Shown: positions 5,675-12,340, numbered from the stretch's first letter. The stretch is 13,178 nucleotides of DNA from Hominenteromicrobium gallistercoris (GCA_019119145.1 DWXR01000082.1:1-13178), one strand, 5' to 3'. A program made the numbers and translations. The notes: a model not told the origin generated them from the sequence alone.

Positions 5675-8212
5675 ATGGACCATACAGAAGAAAAAAGGGA
5701 AAACCTCATACAGGTCGACCTGAAACAGATCATGGAGGATTCGTTCCTCGATTATTCCATGTCCGTCATCGTGTCCCGCGCGCTGCCGGATGTGCGCGAC
5801 GGCTTAAAGCCCGTGCACCGGCGCATCCTGTACACGATGTACGAGAACAGCCTGTGGCCGGAAAAGGCGTACAGAAAGTGCGCCGATACGGTTGGCGCCG
5901 TGCTCGGCCGCTACCACCCGCACGGCGACGTTTCGGTGTACGACGCGCTCGTGCGCCTCGCGCAGGATTTTTCGATGCGCTACATGCTCGTGGACGGCCA
6001 CGGCAACTTCGGTTCCGTCGACGGCGACCCCCCGGCCGCCTACCGATACACCGAGGCGAGGATGAGCAAGCTCTCGGTCGAGATGCTGCGGGACATCGAC
6101 AAGGACACCGTCGATTTCGACCCGAACTACGACGACCGCCTGAAGGAGCCGCGCGTCCTGCCCTCCCACTTCCCGAACATCCTCGTCAACGGCTCGACCG
6201 GCATCGCGGTCGGCATGGCGACGAATATCCCCCCGCACAATATGGGCGAGGTGCTCGACGGCGTCTGCGCGATGGTCGACGACCCCGACATCACGCTCGA
6301 CGGCCTGATGCAGCACATCAAGGGGCCGGACTTCCCGACCGGCGGCATCATCATGGGCCGCTCGGGCATCCGCGCCGCCTACGGCACGGGCCGCGGCAAG
6401 ATCCACGTGCGCGCCCGCGCCGAGATCGTTGAAAAGCCGAACGGCCGGTTCCAGATCGTCGTTTCCGAGCTGCCGTACCAGGTCAACAAGGCGCGGCTGA
6501 TCGAGAGCATCGCGGACCTCGTCAAGGAGAAGCGGCTCGACGGCATCTCGAACATCGACGACCATTCGGACCGCAACGGCATGCACATCGTCATCGACGT
6601 CAAGCGCGACGCTTCGCCGCAGATCGTCCTGAACAACCTGTATTCGCTCACGCAGATGCAGGTGACGTTCGGCGTCATCATGCTCGCGATCGTCGACGGG
6701 CAGCCGCGCACGCTGACGCTGAAGCAGATCCTGCAGGAATACATCCGGTTTCAGAGCGAGGTCGTGCTGCGCCGCACGCAGTACGAGCTGAAAAAGGCGC
6801 AGGAGCGCGCCCACATTCTGGACGGCCTGATGATCGCGCTCGACTTCATCGACGAGGTCATCGCGATCCTGCGCAATTCGAAGTCGATCCCCGAAGGCAA
6901 GGAAGCGTTGATGACGCGCTTCGGCCTCGACGACGTGCAGGCGCAGGCCATCGTGCAGATGCGCCTCGGCCAGCTCACCGGCCTCGAGCGCACGAAGATC
7001 GAGGAAGAGCTCGCCGCGCTGCGCCTCAAGATCGCCGACTACATCGACATCGTCGGCAGCGAGGCGCGCCGGTTCGGCATCATCAAGGACGAAGCGCTCG
7101 AGATGAAGAAGAAATTCGGCGACGAGCGCCGCACGGAGATCGCGGCGATCAGCGGCGAAATGGACATCGAAGACCTGATCCCGAACGAGAGCTGCGTCAT
7201 CACGCTGACGAACTTCGGCTACGCGAAGCGCCAGACGCTCGATACCTACCACACGCAGCGCCGCGGCGGGCGCGGCATTTCCGGCATGACCCGCCGCGAC
7301 GAGGACGTCGTGACCGAGCTGTTTACCGCGAACAGCCACGATTACGTTCTGTTCTTCTCCGACCGCGGGCGCGTCTACCGGCTCAAGTGCTACGAGGTGC
7401 CGGAGGGCTCGAGAACGAGCCGCGGCATCAACATCGCCAACCTGCTGCCGCTGCAGCCCGAGGAGAAGATCACCTCGATGATCCGCGTCGAATCGTTCGA
7501 GGAGGACCGCTACCTCGTCATGGTCACGAAGAAAGCGGTCATCAAGCGCGTCAGCCTCGCGGCGTTCTCGAACGTCCGCAAGAACGGCCTGATCGCGATC
7601 GACCTCGCCGAGGACGACGTGCTCAGCTGGGTGCGCATCACGAGCGGGCAGGACGACCTGCTCGTCGCGACGAAGCACGGCAAGGCGATCCGTTTCCACG
7701 AGGACGACGTCCGCGAAATGGGCCGGCAGGCCCGCGGCGTCCGCGCGATCCGCCTGATCGGCGACGACGTGGTCGTCGGCATGAGCGTCCTGCGCGAAAA
7801 CGGCCTTGTGCTCACGGTTTCCGAAACCGGCTACGGCCGCCTTTCCGAGATCGAGGATTACCGCCTGCAGCGCCGCGGCGGCCAGGGCATCCTGAACTAC
7901 CACGTCGGCAAGTACGGCGACGTCGCGGCGATCAAGGTGGTCGACCTCGACGACGATATCATTCTGATTTCTGACGACGGCATCATCATTCGCATCGAGG
8001 CGCAGTCCGTGCGCGTCTGCGCGCGCCCGAGCAAGGGCGTCCGCGTGATGAAGCTCGCCGAGGGCAGCCGCGTCATCACGATGGCCCGCGCGCCGCACGA
8101 CGACGAGGAGGAGATCTCCGCCGTCGAAGACGACGGCACCGCCGAAGAGGGCATGGCGGAGGATGCGCCCGCCGAGGACGAAGCGTCCGAAATCACCACC
8201 GAAGAATCCTGA
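5675..8212 (+). CDS. gyrA: DNA gyrase subunit A
   Basis: GyrA cuts and religates DNA in the gyrase heterotetramer. The 845-residue protein is complete. It has an N-terminal breakage-reunion domain with catalytic Tyr125 in AYRYTEAR, and a C-terminal beta-pinwheel with the canonical GyrA box QRRGGRG at residues 528-534. A second QRRGGQG repeat starts near 732. A strongly acidic tail (DDEEEISAVEDDGTAEEG and onward) ends the protein, as in other gyrases where the tail tunes supercoiling. The presence of the GyrA box argues for gyrase rather than topoisomerase IV. In the quinolone-resistance region the sequence is HPHGDVSVYD, so the position equivalent to E. coli Ser83 is Val86, while Asp87 is kept as Asp90. 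AAAGGA (5659-5664) lies 10 bases before the ATG. It ends near a coding-like fragment and the hairpin at 8318-8355. Confidence 0.97.
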   Translation: MDHTEEKRENLIQVDLKQIMEDSFLDYSMSVIVSRALPDVRDGLKPVHRRILYTMYENSLWPEKAYRKCADTVGAVLGRYHPHGDVSVYDALVRLAQDFSMRYMLVDGHGNFGSVDGDPPAAYRYTEARMSKLSVEMLRDIDKDTVDFDPNYDDRLKEPRVLPSHFPNILVNGSTGIAVGMATNIPPHNMGEVLDGVCAMVDDPDITLDGLMQHIKGPDFPTGGIIMGRSGIRAAYGTGRGKIHVRARAEIVEKPNGRFQIVVSELPYQVNKARLIESIADLVKEKRLDGISNIDDHSDRNGMHIVIDVKRDASPQIVLNNLYSLTQMQVTFGVIMLAIVDGQPRTLTLKQILQEYIRFQSEVVLRRTQYELKKAQERAHILDGLMIALDFIDEVIAILRNSKSIPEGKEALMTRFGLDDVQAQAIVQMRLGQLTGLERTKIEEELAALRLKIADYIDIVGSEARRFGIIKDEALEMKKKFGDERRTEIAAISGEMDIEDLIPNESCVITLTNFGYAKRQTLDTYHTQRRGGRGISGMTRRDEDVVTELFTANSHDYVLFFSDRGRVYRLKCYEVPEGSRTSRGINIANLLPLQPEEKITSMIRVESFEEDRYLVMVTKKAVIKRVSLAAFSNVRKNGLIAIDLAEDDVLSWVRITSGQDDLLVATKHGKAIRFHEDDVREMGRQARGVRAIRLIGDDVVVGMSVLRENGLVLTVSETGYGRLSEIEDYRLQRRGGQGILNYHVGKYGDVAAIKVVDLDDDIILISDDGIIIRIEAQSVRVCARPSKGVRVMKLAEGSRVITMARAPHDDEEEISAVEDDGTAEEGMAEDAPAEDEASEITTEES

Positions 8213-8317
8213 TTCAAAAGTCTGCATTTCTCCGCGCCGCAGTTCCCGGGCATGTGGGACGACGTCGCGTGGCACCGCGCGCTGACCGACTGCATCCATC
8301 AGAGCCGGGTAAAATAA
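8213..8317 (+). pseudogene. Orphan 3' coding fragment after gyrA (unidentified)
   Basis: Directly after the gyrA stop, in the same frame, 34 sense codons run to a TAA at 8315-8317. From about codon 4 they read LHFSAPQFPGMWDDVAWHRA and end CIHQSRVK. Nearly all codons from 8222 on end in G or C, as in the true genes here. The residue mix (two Trp, Pro-Gly-Met-Trp-Asp-Asp) looks like a real protein C-terminus. There is no ribosome site or plausible start for the whole stretch; the only ATG (8252) would give 21 residues. I take it as the remnant 3' end of a lost gene, but chance coding-like sequence or stop-codon readthrough cannot be excluded. I do not recognise the parent family. Confidence 0.45.
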
Positions 8318-8355
8318 CAAGCGGAGCCGCACAATGAAACGTGCGGCTCCGCTTG
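8318..8355. terminator. Bidirectional hairpin between gyrA and the ACT/MBL gene
   Basis: CAAGCGGAGCCGCAC (8318-8332) and GTGCGGCTCCGCTTG (8341-8355) form a perfect 15-bp stem with an 8-base loop. On the + strand TTTGCG follows. On the minus strand TTATTTTA follows. It lies between two convergent genes, so it most likely terminates both. Confidence 0.85.
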
Positions 8356-8361
8356 TTTGCG

Positions 8362-9807
8362 TTATTCGGCTTTTTTGTCTGTCTGCGGGGCGGGCTCCAT
8401 CATCGCGCCGTGGCCGCAGCAGTAGGTGTAGACCTGCGGGCTGAATTTTTCCTGCAGGTCGAGGCGCTCCTCGGTCGCCATCGCAGAGTTCGTGTTCACG
8501 CTCGTCAGCAGGTACGGCGCGAGCTTGTTGAACGCCGCCTGCTCCTTGGAAAATCCGGCGATATTGACGACGATGTCGCCGCTGTAGACAATCCTGTTCT
8601 TCTCGTCCACAATCGCGACCTCGCCCTTCGAGTGGCCGCCGTTGCCGGCGTAGACGTCGAGCTGCAGGCCGTGGAAATCCAGCGGGGCGATGAACGAGAT
8701 GGGCTGTTTGTCCTTCGGCTCGCCGAGCGCGCGGATGGTGTCCATTTTGGGTGGACAGTACTTCGAGAGCAGCTTGCTGATCCGGTTGTACGGCGCGGGC
8801 AGCTTGTTCTGCTCGCGGAAATTCGGCAGGCTGTTGTTTTCCAGCGCGAAGTTGAGCCGGCCGTCGTTACTGACGTACACGTCCGGGAACAGGTAGAGCA
8901 AACCACAGTGGTCGATGTCCGGGTGCGTCGGGATGATCGCCTTTTCCCTATCCTCAAAGTCCGGGAACAGGTCGTGCAGGATCTTGAGCATCTCCTGCGC
9001 GTAGCAGGCGAAGCCGCAGTCGATGAAGAGCAGCGCATTGCCCTTTTCCAGAATGTAGGTGTTGCTGCCGCACGGCGGCTCGATCATGTGCAGCGTCCAG
9101 CCGTCCTGCAGCGTGCGGCGGTGGATTTTCGCGCAGAAATTTTCCCCCTTGAACTGCTTGAGCATCTCCGCAAACCGGCTGATGTAGGAAAACGTGCGGT
9201 ACGGCGCCTTATCGCGGTCGTCGAGCAGCTGCATGATCAGATTCGAATCGGCGATCAGCGCGTTCTGCGCGCTTTTGTCGAGGTTTAAAAGCGCGGTGAG
9301 CTGGTTTGCGAACGAGATGTAGAACACCGTGTTGTCGAGCATTTTCTGGGTTTTGTCGTAGTTCAGGACGCGGAGCGAGCACAGCCGCGCGGCCTCGTCG
9401 AGGAACCGCTTGATCTTGTCCGGCTCCTTGAAGTGGATGCCGATCTTGAACGTCTGGTCCTCGTCGTCGCTGCCCTGCCCGCTGATGTACGGGATGTTGA
9501 AGTGGTAGCTGTCGATCAGCTCGAGCACCGGCAGCACGGCGCTCGGCACGTTCGGCAGCTTGAACTCGATCAGAATCGTCTGGCCGGGCGCTGTGTTGTC
9601 GGAGATGTAGCCGATGGCCCGGAGCGCTTCGGAAATCTGGTGGAGCTGTTCTTCCGTTGCGGACACCTCGATGAAGAGCATGTGCAGGTCGATGGCCTTG
9701 TTGTAGCTGACGCGCGTGATGTTTCCGCCGGCTTCTGCGATGATGCGGCTTGCTTTCAGAAATGCGCCGGACTTATCCGGCACCTGTGTGATGAATGTTT
9801 TTTTCAT
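8362..9807 (-). CDS. Tandem ACT-domain / metallo-beta-lactamase-fold hydrolase
   Basis: The 481-residue protein has two parts. Residues about 3-70 (TFITQVPDKSGAFLKASRI and onward) form an ACT domain, the small fold that binds amino acids in metabolic regulators. Residues about 78-152 look like a second ACT domain. From about 205 a metallo-beta-lactamase fold follows with a complete set of metal ligands: His295-x-Asp297-x-Asp299-His300 in THPDIDHCG, His392 in GGHSKG, Asp411 in YSGD and His466 in CCGHG. Asp at the second position of the usual HxHxDH motif is a known variant. The natural substrate is unknown. A hydrolase acting on a thioester, phosphoester or lactone and controlled by an amino acid is a reasonable guess only. 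A TTGATA-17-TATTTT promoter stands upstream; the ribosome site is weak (GGAG 13 bases off). It is convergent to gyrA and follows carD on the same strand. Confidence 0.85.
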   Translation of the reverse strand: MKKTFITQVPDKSGAFLKASRIIAEAGGNITRVSYNKAIDLHMLFIEVSATEEQLHQISEALRAIGYISDNTAPGQTILIEFKLPNVPSAVLPVLELIDSYHFNIPYISGQGSDDEDQTFKIGIHFKEPDKIKRFLDEAARLCSLRVLNYDKTQKMLDNTVFYISFANQLTALLNLDKSAQNALIADSNLIMQLLDDRDKAPYRTFSYISRFAEMLKQFKGENFCAKIHRRTLQDGWTLHMIEPPCGSNTYILEKGNALLFIDCGFACYAQEMLKILHDLFPDFEDREKAIIPTHPDIDHCGLLYLFPDVYVSNDGRLNFALENNSLPNFREQNKLPAPYNRISKLLSKYCPPKMDTIRALGEPKDKQPISFIAPLDFHGLQLDVYAGNGGHSKGEVAIVDEKNRIVYSGDIVVNIAGFSKEQAAFNKLAPYLLTSVNTNSAMATEERLDLQEKFSPQVYTYCCGHGAMMEPAPQTDKKAE

Positions 9808-9851
9808 AGGCGATTACCGGCTCCAGAATCAGGTTTTTGTTTCATACCTAA

Positions 9852-9880
9852 AAAATACCACATTTCTGCCGGATTATCAA
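9852..9880 (-). promoter_or_regulatory. Promoter of the ACT/MBL gene
   Basis: Read on the minus strand, TTGATA (complement of 9875-9880) and TATTTT (complement of 9852-9857) are 17 bases apart. It lies between the carD stop and the ACT/MBL start, about 45 bases before the ATG. No terminator was seen after carD, so readthrough from carD is also possible. Confidence 0.7.
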
Positions 9881-9902
9881 TGCCCGCGGCCACATTTCCC
9901 GC

Positions 9903-10412
9903 TCATTTCTCGGCGGCCTCGAGCTGCCGCGTGATGAACAGCGGGACCTCCTCGGGCTGGATGTTCAGCACGTAGGCGAATTCCTCGTGCAGGAGCTTCT
10001 GCGCGCGCTCGAGGATCTGTTCGTCCGCCGCATGGAATTTCCGGCCGGAGGCCTTCAAGGCCTGGCGGTGCAGGTACAGCGTGCGGATCAGCAGGGCAAG
10101 CGCCTTCCGGTCGCCGCTGTGCAGAATCGCGCCGTACTGTTCCTTGCGTTCCGCGTCGTCCTCGATCCAGTCGAGCGATTCGTTCTGCAATGAATCGATC
10201 AGCGCGCGGATCTCTGCGGCCGACAGGATGCGCCGCATTTTGCCGACCAGCTTCTCGTTTCCGCACGGGACGAATATGGTGGATTTTCCGTCGAACACGG
10301 GCTTTAAGGCGTAGTACCGCACCGTTTCACGGCCGATCTTTTTCTCGCAGATTTCCGTGACGGTGCACACGCTTTGGCCGCCGTATAAAACCGTATCGTT
10401 TACCTGAATCAT
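9903..10412 (-). CDS. CarD family transcriptional regulator
   Basis: CarD/CdnL proteins bind the RNA polymerase beta subunit and stabilise open promoter complexes. The N-terminal ~65 residues (MIQVNDTVLYGGQSVCTVTE, then YYALKPVF, STIFVPCGNE) form the Tudor-like RNA polymerase-interacting domain typical of the family. From about residue 70 a helical, charged C-terminal part follows (RILSAAEIRALIDSLQ and onward), as expected for the DNA-contacting domain. The protein has 169 residues, a usual length. I chose the ATG at 10412 because AAAGGGG lies 8 bases before it. An upstream in-frame ATG at 10454 lies inside the leader hairpin and has no ribosome site. The gene has a near-consensus promoter and a long structured leader. 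No neighbour shares its function in an obvious way. Confidence 0.9.
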   Translation of the reverse strand: MIQVNDTVLYGGQSVCTVTEICEKKIGRETVRYYALKPVFDGKSTIFVPCGNEKLVGKMRRILSAAEIRALIDSLQNESLDWIEDDAERKEQYGAILHSGDRKALALLIRTLYLHRQALKASGRKFHAADEQILERAQKLLHEEFAYVLNIQPEEVPLFITRQLEAAEK

Positions 10413-10420
10413 TTCGCTTA

Positions 10421-10427
10421 CCCCTTT
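10421..10427 (-). promoter_or_regulatory. Ribosome binding site of carD (decides the start)
   Basis: On the minus strand AAAGGGG lies 8 bases before the ATG at 10412. This fixes the start there rather than at the in-frame ATG 14 codons upstream. Confidence 0.85.
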
Positions 10428-10481
10428 CTGAAAATCAAAATGGTTTTCTCGCAACAGGACTTACGTTTTGCGAGAAAACCA
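10428..10481 (-). promoter_or_regulatory. carD leader hairpin, attenuator-like or operator
   Basis: TGGTTTTCTCGCAA (10441-10454) and TTGCGAGAAAACCA (10468-10481) are exact reverse complements with a 13-base loop. On the transcribed minus strand the stem is followed at once by TTTTGATTTTC, like an intrinsic terminator, and then by the ribosome site. It begins about 15 bases after the -10 of the carD promoter, so nearly the whole leader is this structure. Confidence 0.65.
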
Positions 10482-10496
10482 CACGTTGTTACTTAT

Positions 10497-10525
10497 ATTA
10501 TAGCACACTTTAACGCGATTTTCAA
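10497..10525 (-). promoter_or_regulatory. carD promoter, near-consensus sigma-A
   Basis: On the minus strand TTGAAA (complement of 10520-10525) and TATAAT (complement of 10497-10502) are 17 bases apart, and TGC just before the -10 adds an extended element. It is among the strongest-looking promoters of the window. The -35 is about 10 bases from the start of the repeat array. Confidence 0.9.
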
Positions 10526-10534
10526 ATAAACTTT

Positions 10535-10785
10535 GAAGTCGCGGGTGGGTACGACCCACGGCGGATTCGCGGGGTGCGCGTGTTAACACGCGCTTTGCCG
10601 GGCGAAAGAAACCGGCCTTGTGGTCGCGGCGGTGGGTACGACCCACGGCGAAGTCGCGGGTGGGCACGGCCCACGGCGAGGTCGCGGGGTGCGCGTGCTG
10701 GCATGCGCTTTGTCGGGCGAAAGAAATCAGCCTTGTGGTCGTGGCGGGGGCATAGCTATTGCGGCGGGGGCATGGCTACTGCCGG
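10535..10785. repeat. Composite GC-rich intergenic repeat array with conserved hairpins
   Basis: Two 96-base copies (10535-10630 and 10650-10745) are about 86% identical by hand alignment, with a period of 115 bases. Module A is GTGGGTACGACCCAC (at 10545 and 10632) or its variant GTGGGCACGGCCCAC (at 10660). Module B has GCGCGTGTTAACACGCGC in copy 1 and GCGCGTGCTGGCATGCGC in copy 2, then a shared GGGCGAAAGAAA stretch. Two shorter units, GCGGGGGCATAGCTATTGC (10744-10762) and GCGGGGGCATGGCTACTGC (10764-10782), follow. Each module is a hairpin, and changes in the A variant occur in pairs. No start codon with a ribosome site belongs to it. The rest of the gap to 10854 holds only a small CCGGC/GCCGG hairpin and no clear terminator. 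Confidence 0.85.
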
Positions 10786-10854
10786 ATGAACAGACTGCCG
10801 GCGGTTTGCCGGGGCGTGTGCAGGCGTTTTAGGGATAGGCGGATGCCGTGCGGC

Positions 10855-11400
10855 TCAGATGGCGCCGTTTTCGACGAGCGCGGCCGTTTTCAGGATGCCG
10901 ACCTGCGTTTTGGAATCGGGGATCTCGTTGTTCAGCACCATTTCGACGGCCTTTTTCAGCGGGATGCGCTCCACCTCGAGGAATTCGTCCTCGTCGAGGT
11001 GCATCTCGCCCTTTTCCGAAATGCGGCAGGCCCAGATGCGGATGATCTCGCCGCAGTAGCCCGGGGAGGGGTACAGGTTGCCGAGGAACGTGTAATGCTC
11101 GCCGGCCGTGCCGGTCTCCTCCATCTGCTCGCGCTTCACGGCCTCAAAGGGGTCCTCCCCTTTTTCGAGCTTGCCGGCCGGCAGCTCGAGCAGCACTTCC
11201 TTGTACGGGTAGCGGAACTGCCGCACAAGCAGGATCTCGTCCTTCTCGGTCAGGGCGGCCACGCAGACGCCGCCGTTGTGGCAGACGACCTCGCGCTTTG
11301 CGGTCTTTCCGTTTTCAAGCTCGACCTCGTCGAGCAGGACCTTGATGATGCGGCCCTCGAATTTTGTATCGCTGGAGCGTGTTTTCTCATACAGCTTCAT
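10855..11400 (-). CDS. Nudix hydrolase, ADP-ribose pyrophosphatase type
   Basis: The 181-residue protein carries a Nudix box, GKLEKGEDPFEAVK followed by REQMEETG at roughly residues 76-97, with the essential Glu residues of the REXXEE core. The surrounding pattern (EILLVRQFRYPYKEVLLELPAGKLE before the box, FLGNLYPSPGYCGEIIRIW after it) is that of ADP-ribose pyrophosphatases (NudF-like), which cut ADP-ribose to AMP and ribose-5-phosphate. Two box positions normally hydrophobic are Gln (REQ) and Thr (TGT), a mild departure. AAGGAAG precedes the ATG by a few bases. A TTGCAG-17-TATAAT promoter lies upstream, divergent from the lipoprotein gene. Downstream on the same strand lies the repeat array and then carD with its own promoter. 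Substrate specificity is inferred from the flanking pattern, not proven. Confidence 0.9.
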   Translation of the reverse strand: MKLYEKTRSSDTKFEGRIIKVLLDEVELENGKTAKREVVCHNGGVCVAALTEKDEILLVRQFRYPYKEVLLELPAGKLEKGEDPFEAVKREQMEETGTAGEHYTFLGNLYPSPGYCGEIIRIWACRISEKGEMHLDEDEFLEVERIPLKKAVEMVLNNEIPDSKTQVGILKTAALVENGAI

Positions 11401-11441
11401 ATGCAGCTTCCTTTCCGTGCGGCTCTGCCGCGCCTGATTTT

Positions 11442-11470
11442 ATTATATAAATATTTTTTGAATTCTGCAA
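11442..11470 (-). promoter_or_regulatory. Promoter of the Nudix hydrolase gene
   Basis: On the minus strand TTGCAG (complement of 11465-11470) and a perfect TATAAT (complement of 11442-11447) are 17 bases apart, with an A/T-rich spacer. It lies about 40 bases before the ATG. Confidence 0.85.
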
Positions 11471-11488
11471 GGATTTGGGCCGATTCTC

Positions 11489-11517
11489 TTGCATATTTTG
11501 CTCTGATGTGGTAACCT
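11489..11517 (+). promoter_or_regulatory. Possible promoter of the lipoprotein gene
   Basis: TTGCAT (11489-11494) and TAACCT (11512-11517) are 17 bases apart in the divergent gap. The -10 match is poor, so this is tentative. No better pair was found before the lipoprotein gene. Confidence 0.3.
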
Positions 11518-11554
11518 AAATCTGTTCGGTTTACATAATGAAATTTATTCTGTC

Positions 11555-11565
11555 AGGAGAAAGGA
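11555..11565 (+). promoter_or_regulatory. Ribosome binding site of the lipoprotein gene
   Basis: AGGAGAAAGGA ends seven bases before the ATG at 11573. This favours that start over the in-frame TTG at 11567. Confidence 0.8.
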
Positions 11566-11572
11566 TTTGCAT

Positions 11573-12232
11573 ATGAGAAATTCGGTTATCAAAAAGTGGA
11601 TCTGCATGGTATGCGGCGCCGCCGTGATTTTCAGCCTGGCGGCCTGTTCACAGACGCCGTCCTCGGCGGAGCCGACGCCCGCGCCGGAGGTCACGGCGGC
11701 GCCCGAGGTCACGCCCGCGCCCGAAGGCGCCGATGCGGAAGCGACGCCTGCGCCCGAGGGAGAAGGCGAGTCGGGCACGCCGACGCCCGCGCCGGAGGGG
11801 GACGAAAGCGCCGACACGCACACGAGCGTTCTGCCCGCGCCCGAAAGCGGCAGCGAGGAATTCCGCAAGGCCTTTGAGGAGAACCCGATCGACGCGCAGT
11901 ACGCCGCGGATCTGGAGCTTGCGTCGTCCGTAGCGGCGATCGTCGCGGCGAGCAACACGGCCTCCGAGAGCTGGCAGGAGCAGATCGACTCGGTCTACAC
12001 GCAGATTCTGGAGCGCGGCGACGACGAGACGGTCGAGCAGGTCAAGGAGGAGCAGTCGCACTGGGTCAACGAGCAGAGCGACGCGCTGCAGGAGATCCGC
12101 AATGCGGTCGGCGAGGACGACTCGATGGCCGCCGTCACGGTCGCGGAGAACATCATGCTCTACTACCGCACCCGCGCGATCGACCTGTGCGCCGTGCTGT
12201 ACGAGATCGACGGCCAGCTTGTGTTCGGCTGA
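11573..12232 (+). CDS. Secreted lipoprotein with Pro/Ala/Thr/Glu-rich linker and helical C-terminal domain
   Basis: The 219-residue protein starts with a basic n-region (MRNSVIKKW), a hydrophobic stretch and the lipobox LAAC, with Cys25 as the predicted lipidated residue. It should be anchored to the outer face of the membrane. Residues about 26-90 are a low-complexity linker with repeated PAPE units (TPAPEVTAAPEVTPAPEG and similar), as expected for a flexible cell-wall-spanning spacer. The C-terminal part from about 100 to 219 is predicted helical. It has a SWQEQIDSVYTQIL ... KEEQSHWVNEQ pattern reminiscent of the LprI/DUF1311 lysozyme-inhibitor-like fold, but the match is loose and I would not name it so. 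AAAGGA seven bases upstream sets the ATG. Its stop overlaps the start of the next small ORF (ATGA-type overlap), suggesting coupling. Function unknown. Confidence 0.85.
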   Translation: MRNSVIKKWICMVCGAAVIFSLAACSQTPSSAEPTPAPEVTAAPEVTPAPEGADAEATPAPEGEGESGTPTPAPEGDESADTHTSVLPAPESGSEEFRKAFEENPIDAQYAADLELASSVAAIVAASNTASESWQEQIDSVYTQILERGDDETVEQVKEEQSHWVNEQSDALQEIRNAVGEDDSMAAVTVAENIMLYYRTRAIDLCAVLYEIDGQLVFG

Positions 12233-12330
12233 TGATGCGGCTCATCTGCGCCGTCTGCCCGAAGTGCGGCTATGTGGAGCTGCAGCTTGCTGATATTTCC
12301 AACGCGCAGGTGCAGAAAAAGCTCAAATAA
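12232..12330 (+). CDS. 32-residue cysteine-rich small ORF coupled to the lipoprotein gene
   Basis: The sequence reads MMRLICAVCPKCGYVELQLA and continues DISNAQVQKKLK before a TAA. Its first ATG shares the A of the lipoprotein stop (TGATG), the classic arrangement for reinitiation; a second ATG follows at once. Cysteines at 6, 9 and 12 give CxxCxxC, with CPKCGY resembling one knuckle of a zinc ribbon. The second knuckle needed for a full ribbon is missing, so it may be a truncated domain or a metal-binding microprotein. Codon third positions are mostly G/C in the first half. It stops just before the terminator at 12349-12373. I cannot assign a function, and expression is unproven. Confidence 0.5.
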   Translation: MMRLICAVCPKCGYVELQLADISNAQVQKKLK

Positions 12331-12340
12331 ACGTCTGAAT

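Noticed and set aside
8341..9288. 315-codon + strand open frame opposite the ACT/MBL gene
   Set aside because: It starts inside the terminator hairpin, has no ribosome site and reads as low-complexity Val/Arg/Ala-rich protein. The minus-strand gene has full catalytic motifs.
9838..9845. TGTTTCAT as another ParB half-site
   Set aside because: One mismatch to the half-site, no partner arm, and it lies in an A/T-rich leader where such a match is expected by chance.
10413..10454. 14-codon N-terminal extension of CarD
   Set aside because: The upstream ATG lies inside the leader hairpin with no ribosome site. The family N-terminus matches the start at 10412.
10535..10785. CRISPR array
   Set aside because: Only two to three copies, irregular spacing, repeats themselves make up most of the sequence, no unique spacers and no cas genes.
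10461..10832. Short open frames in both strands across the repeat array
   Set aside because: They come from the repeat units themselves, give Arg/Gly/Pro-rich repeated peptides and lack starts with ribosome sites.
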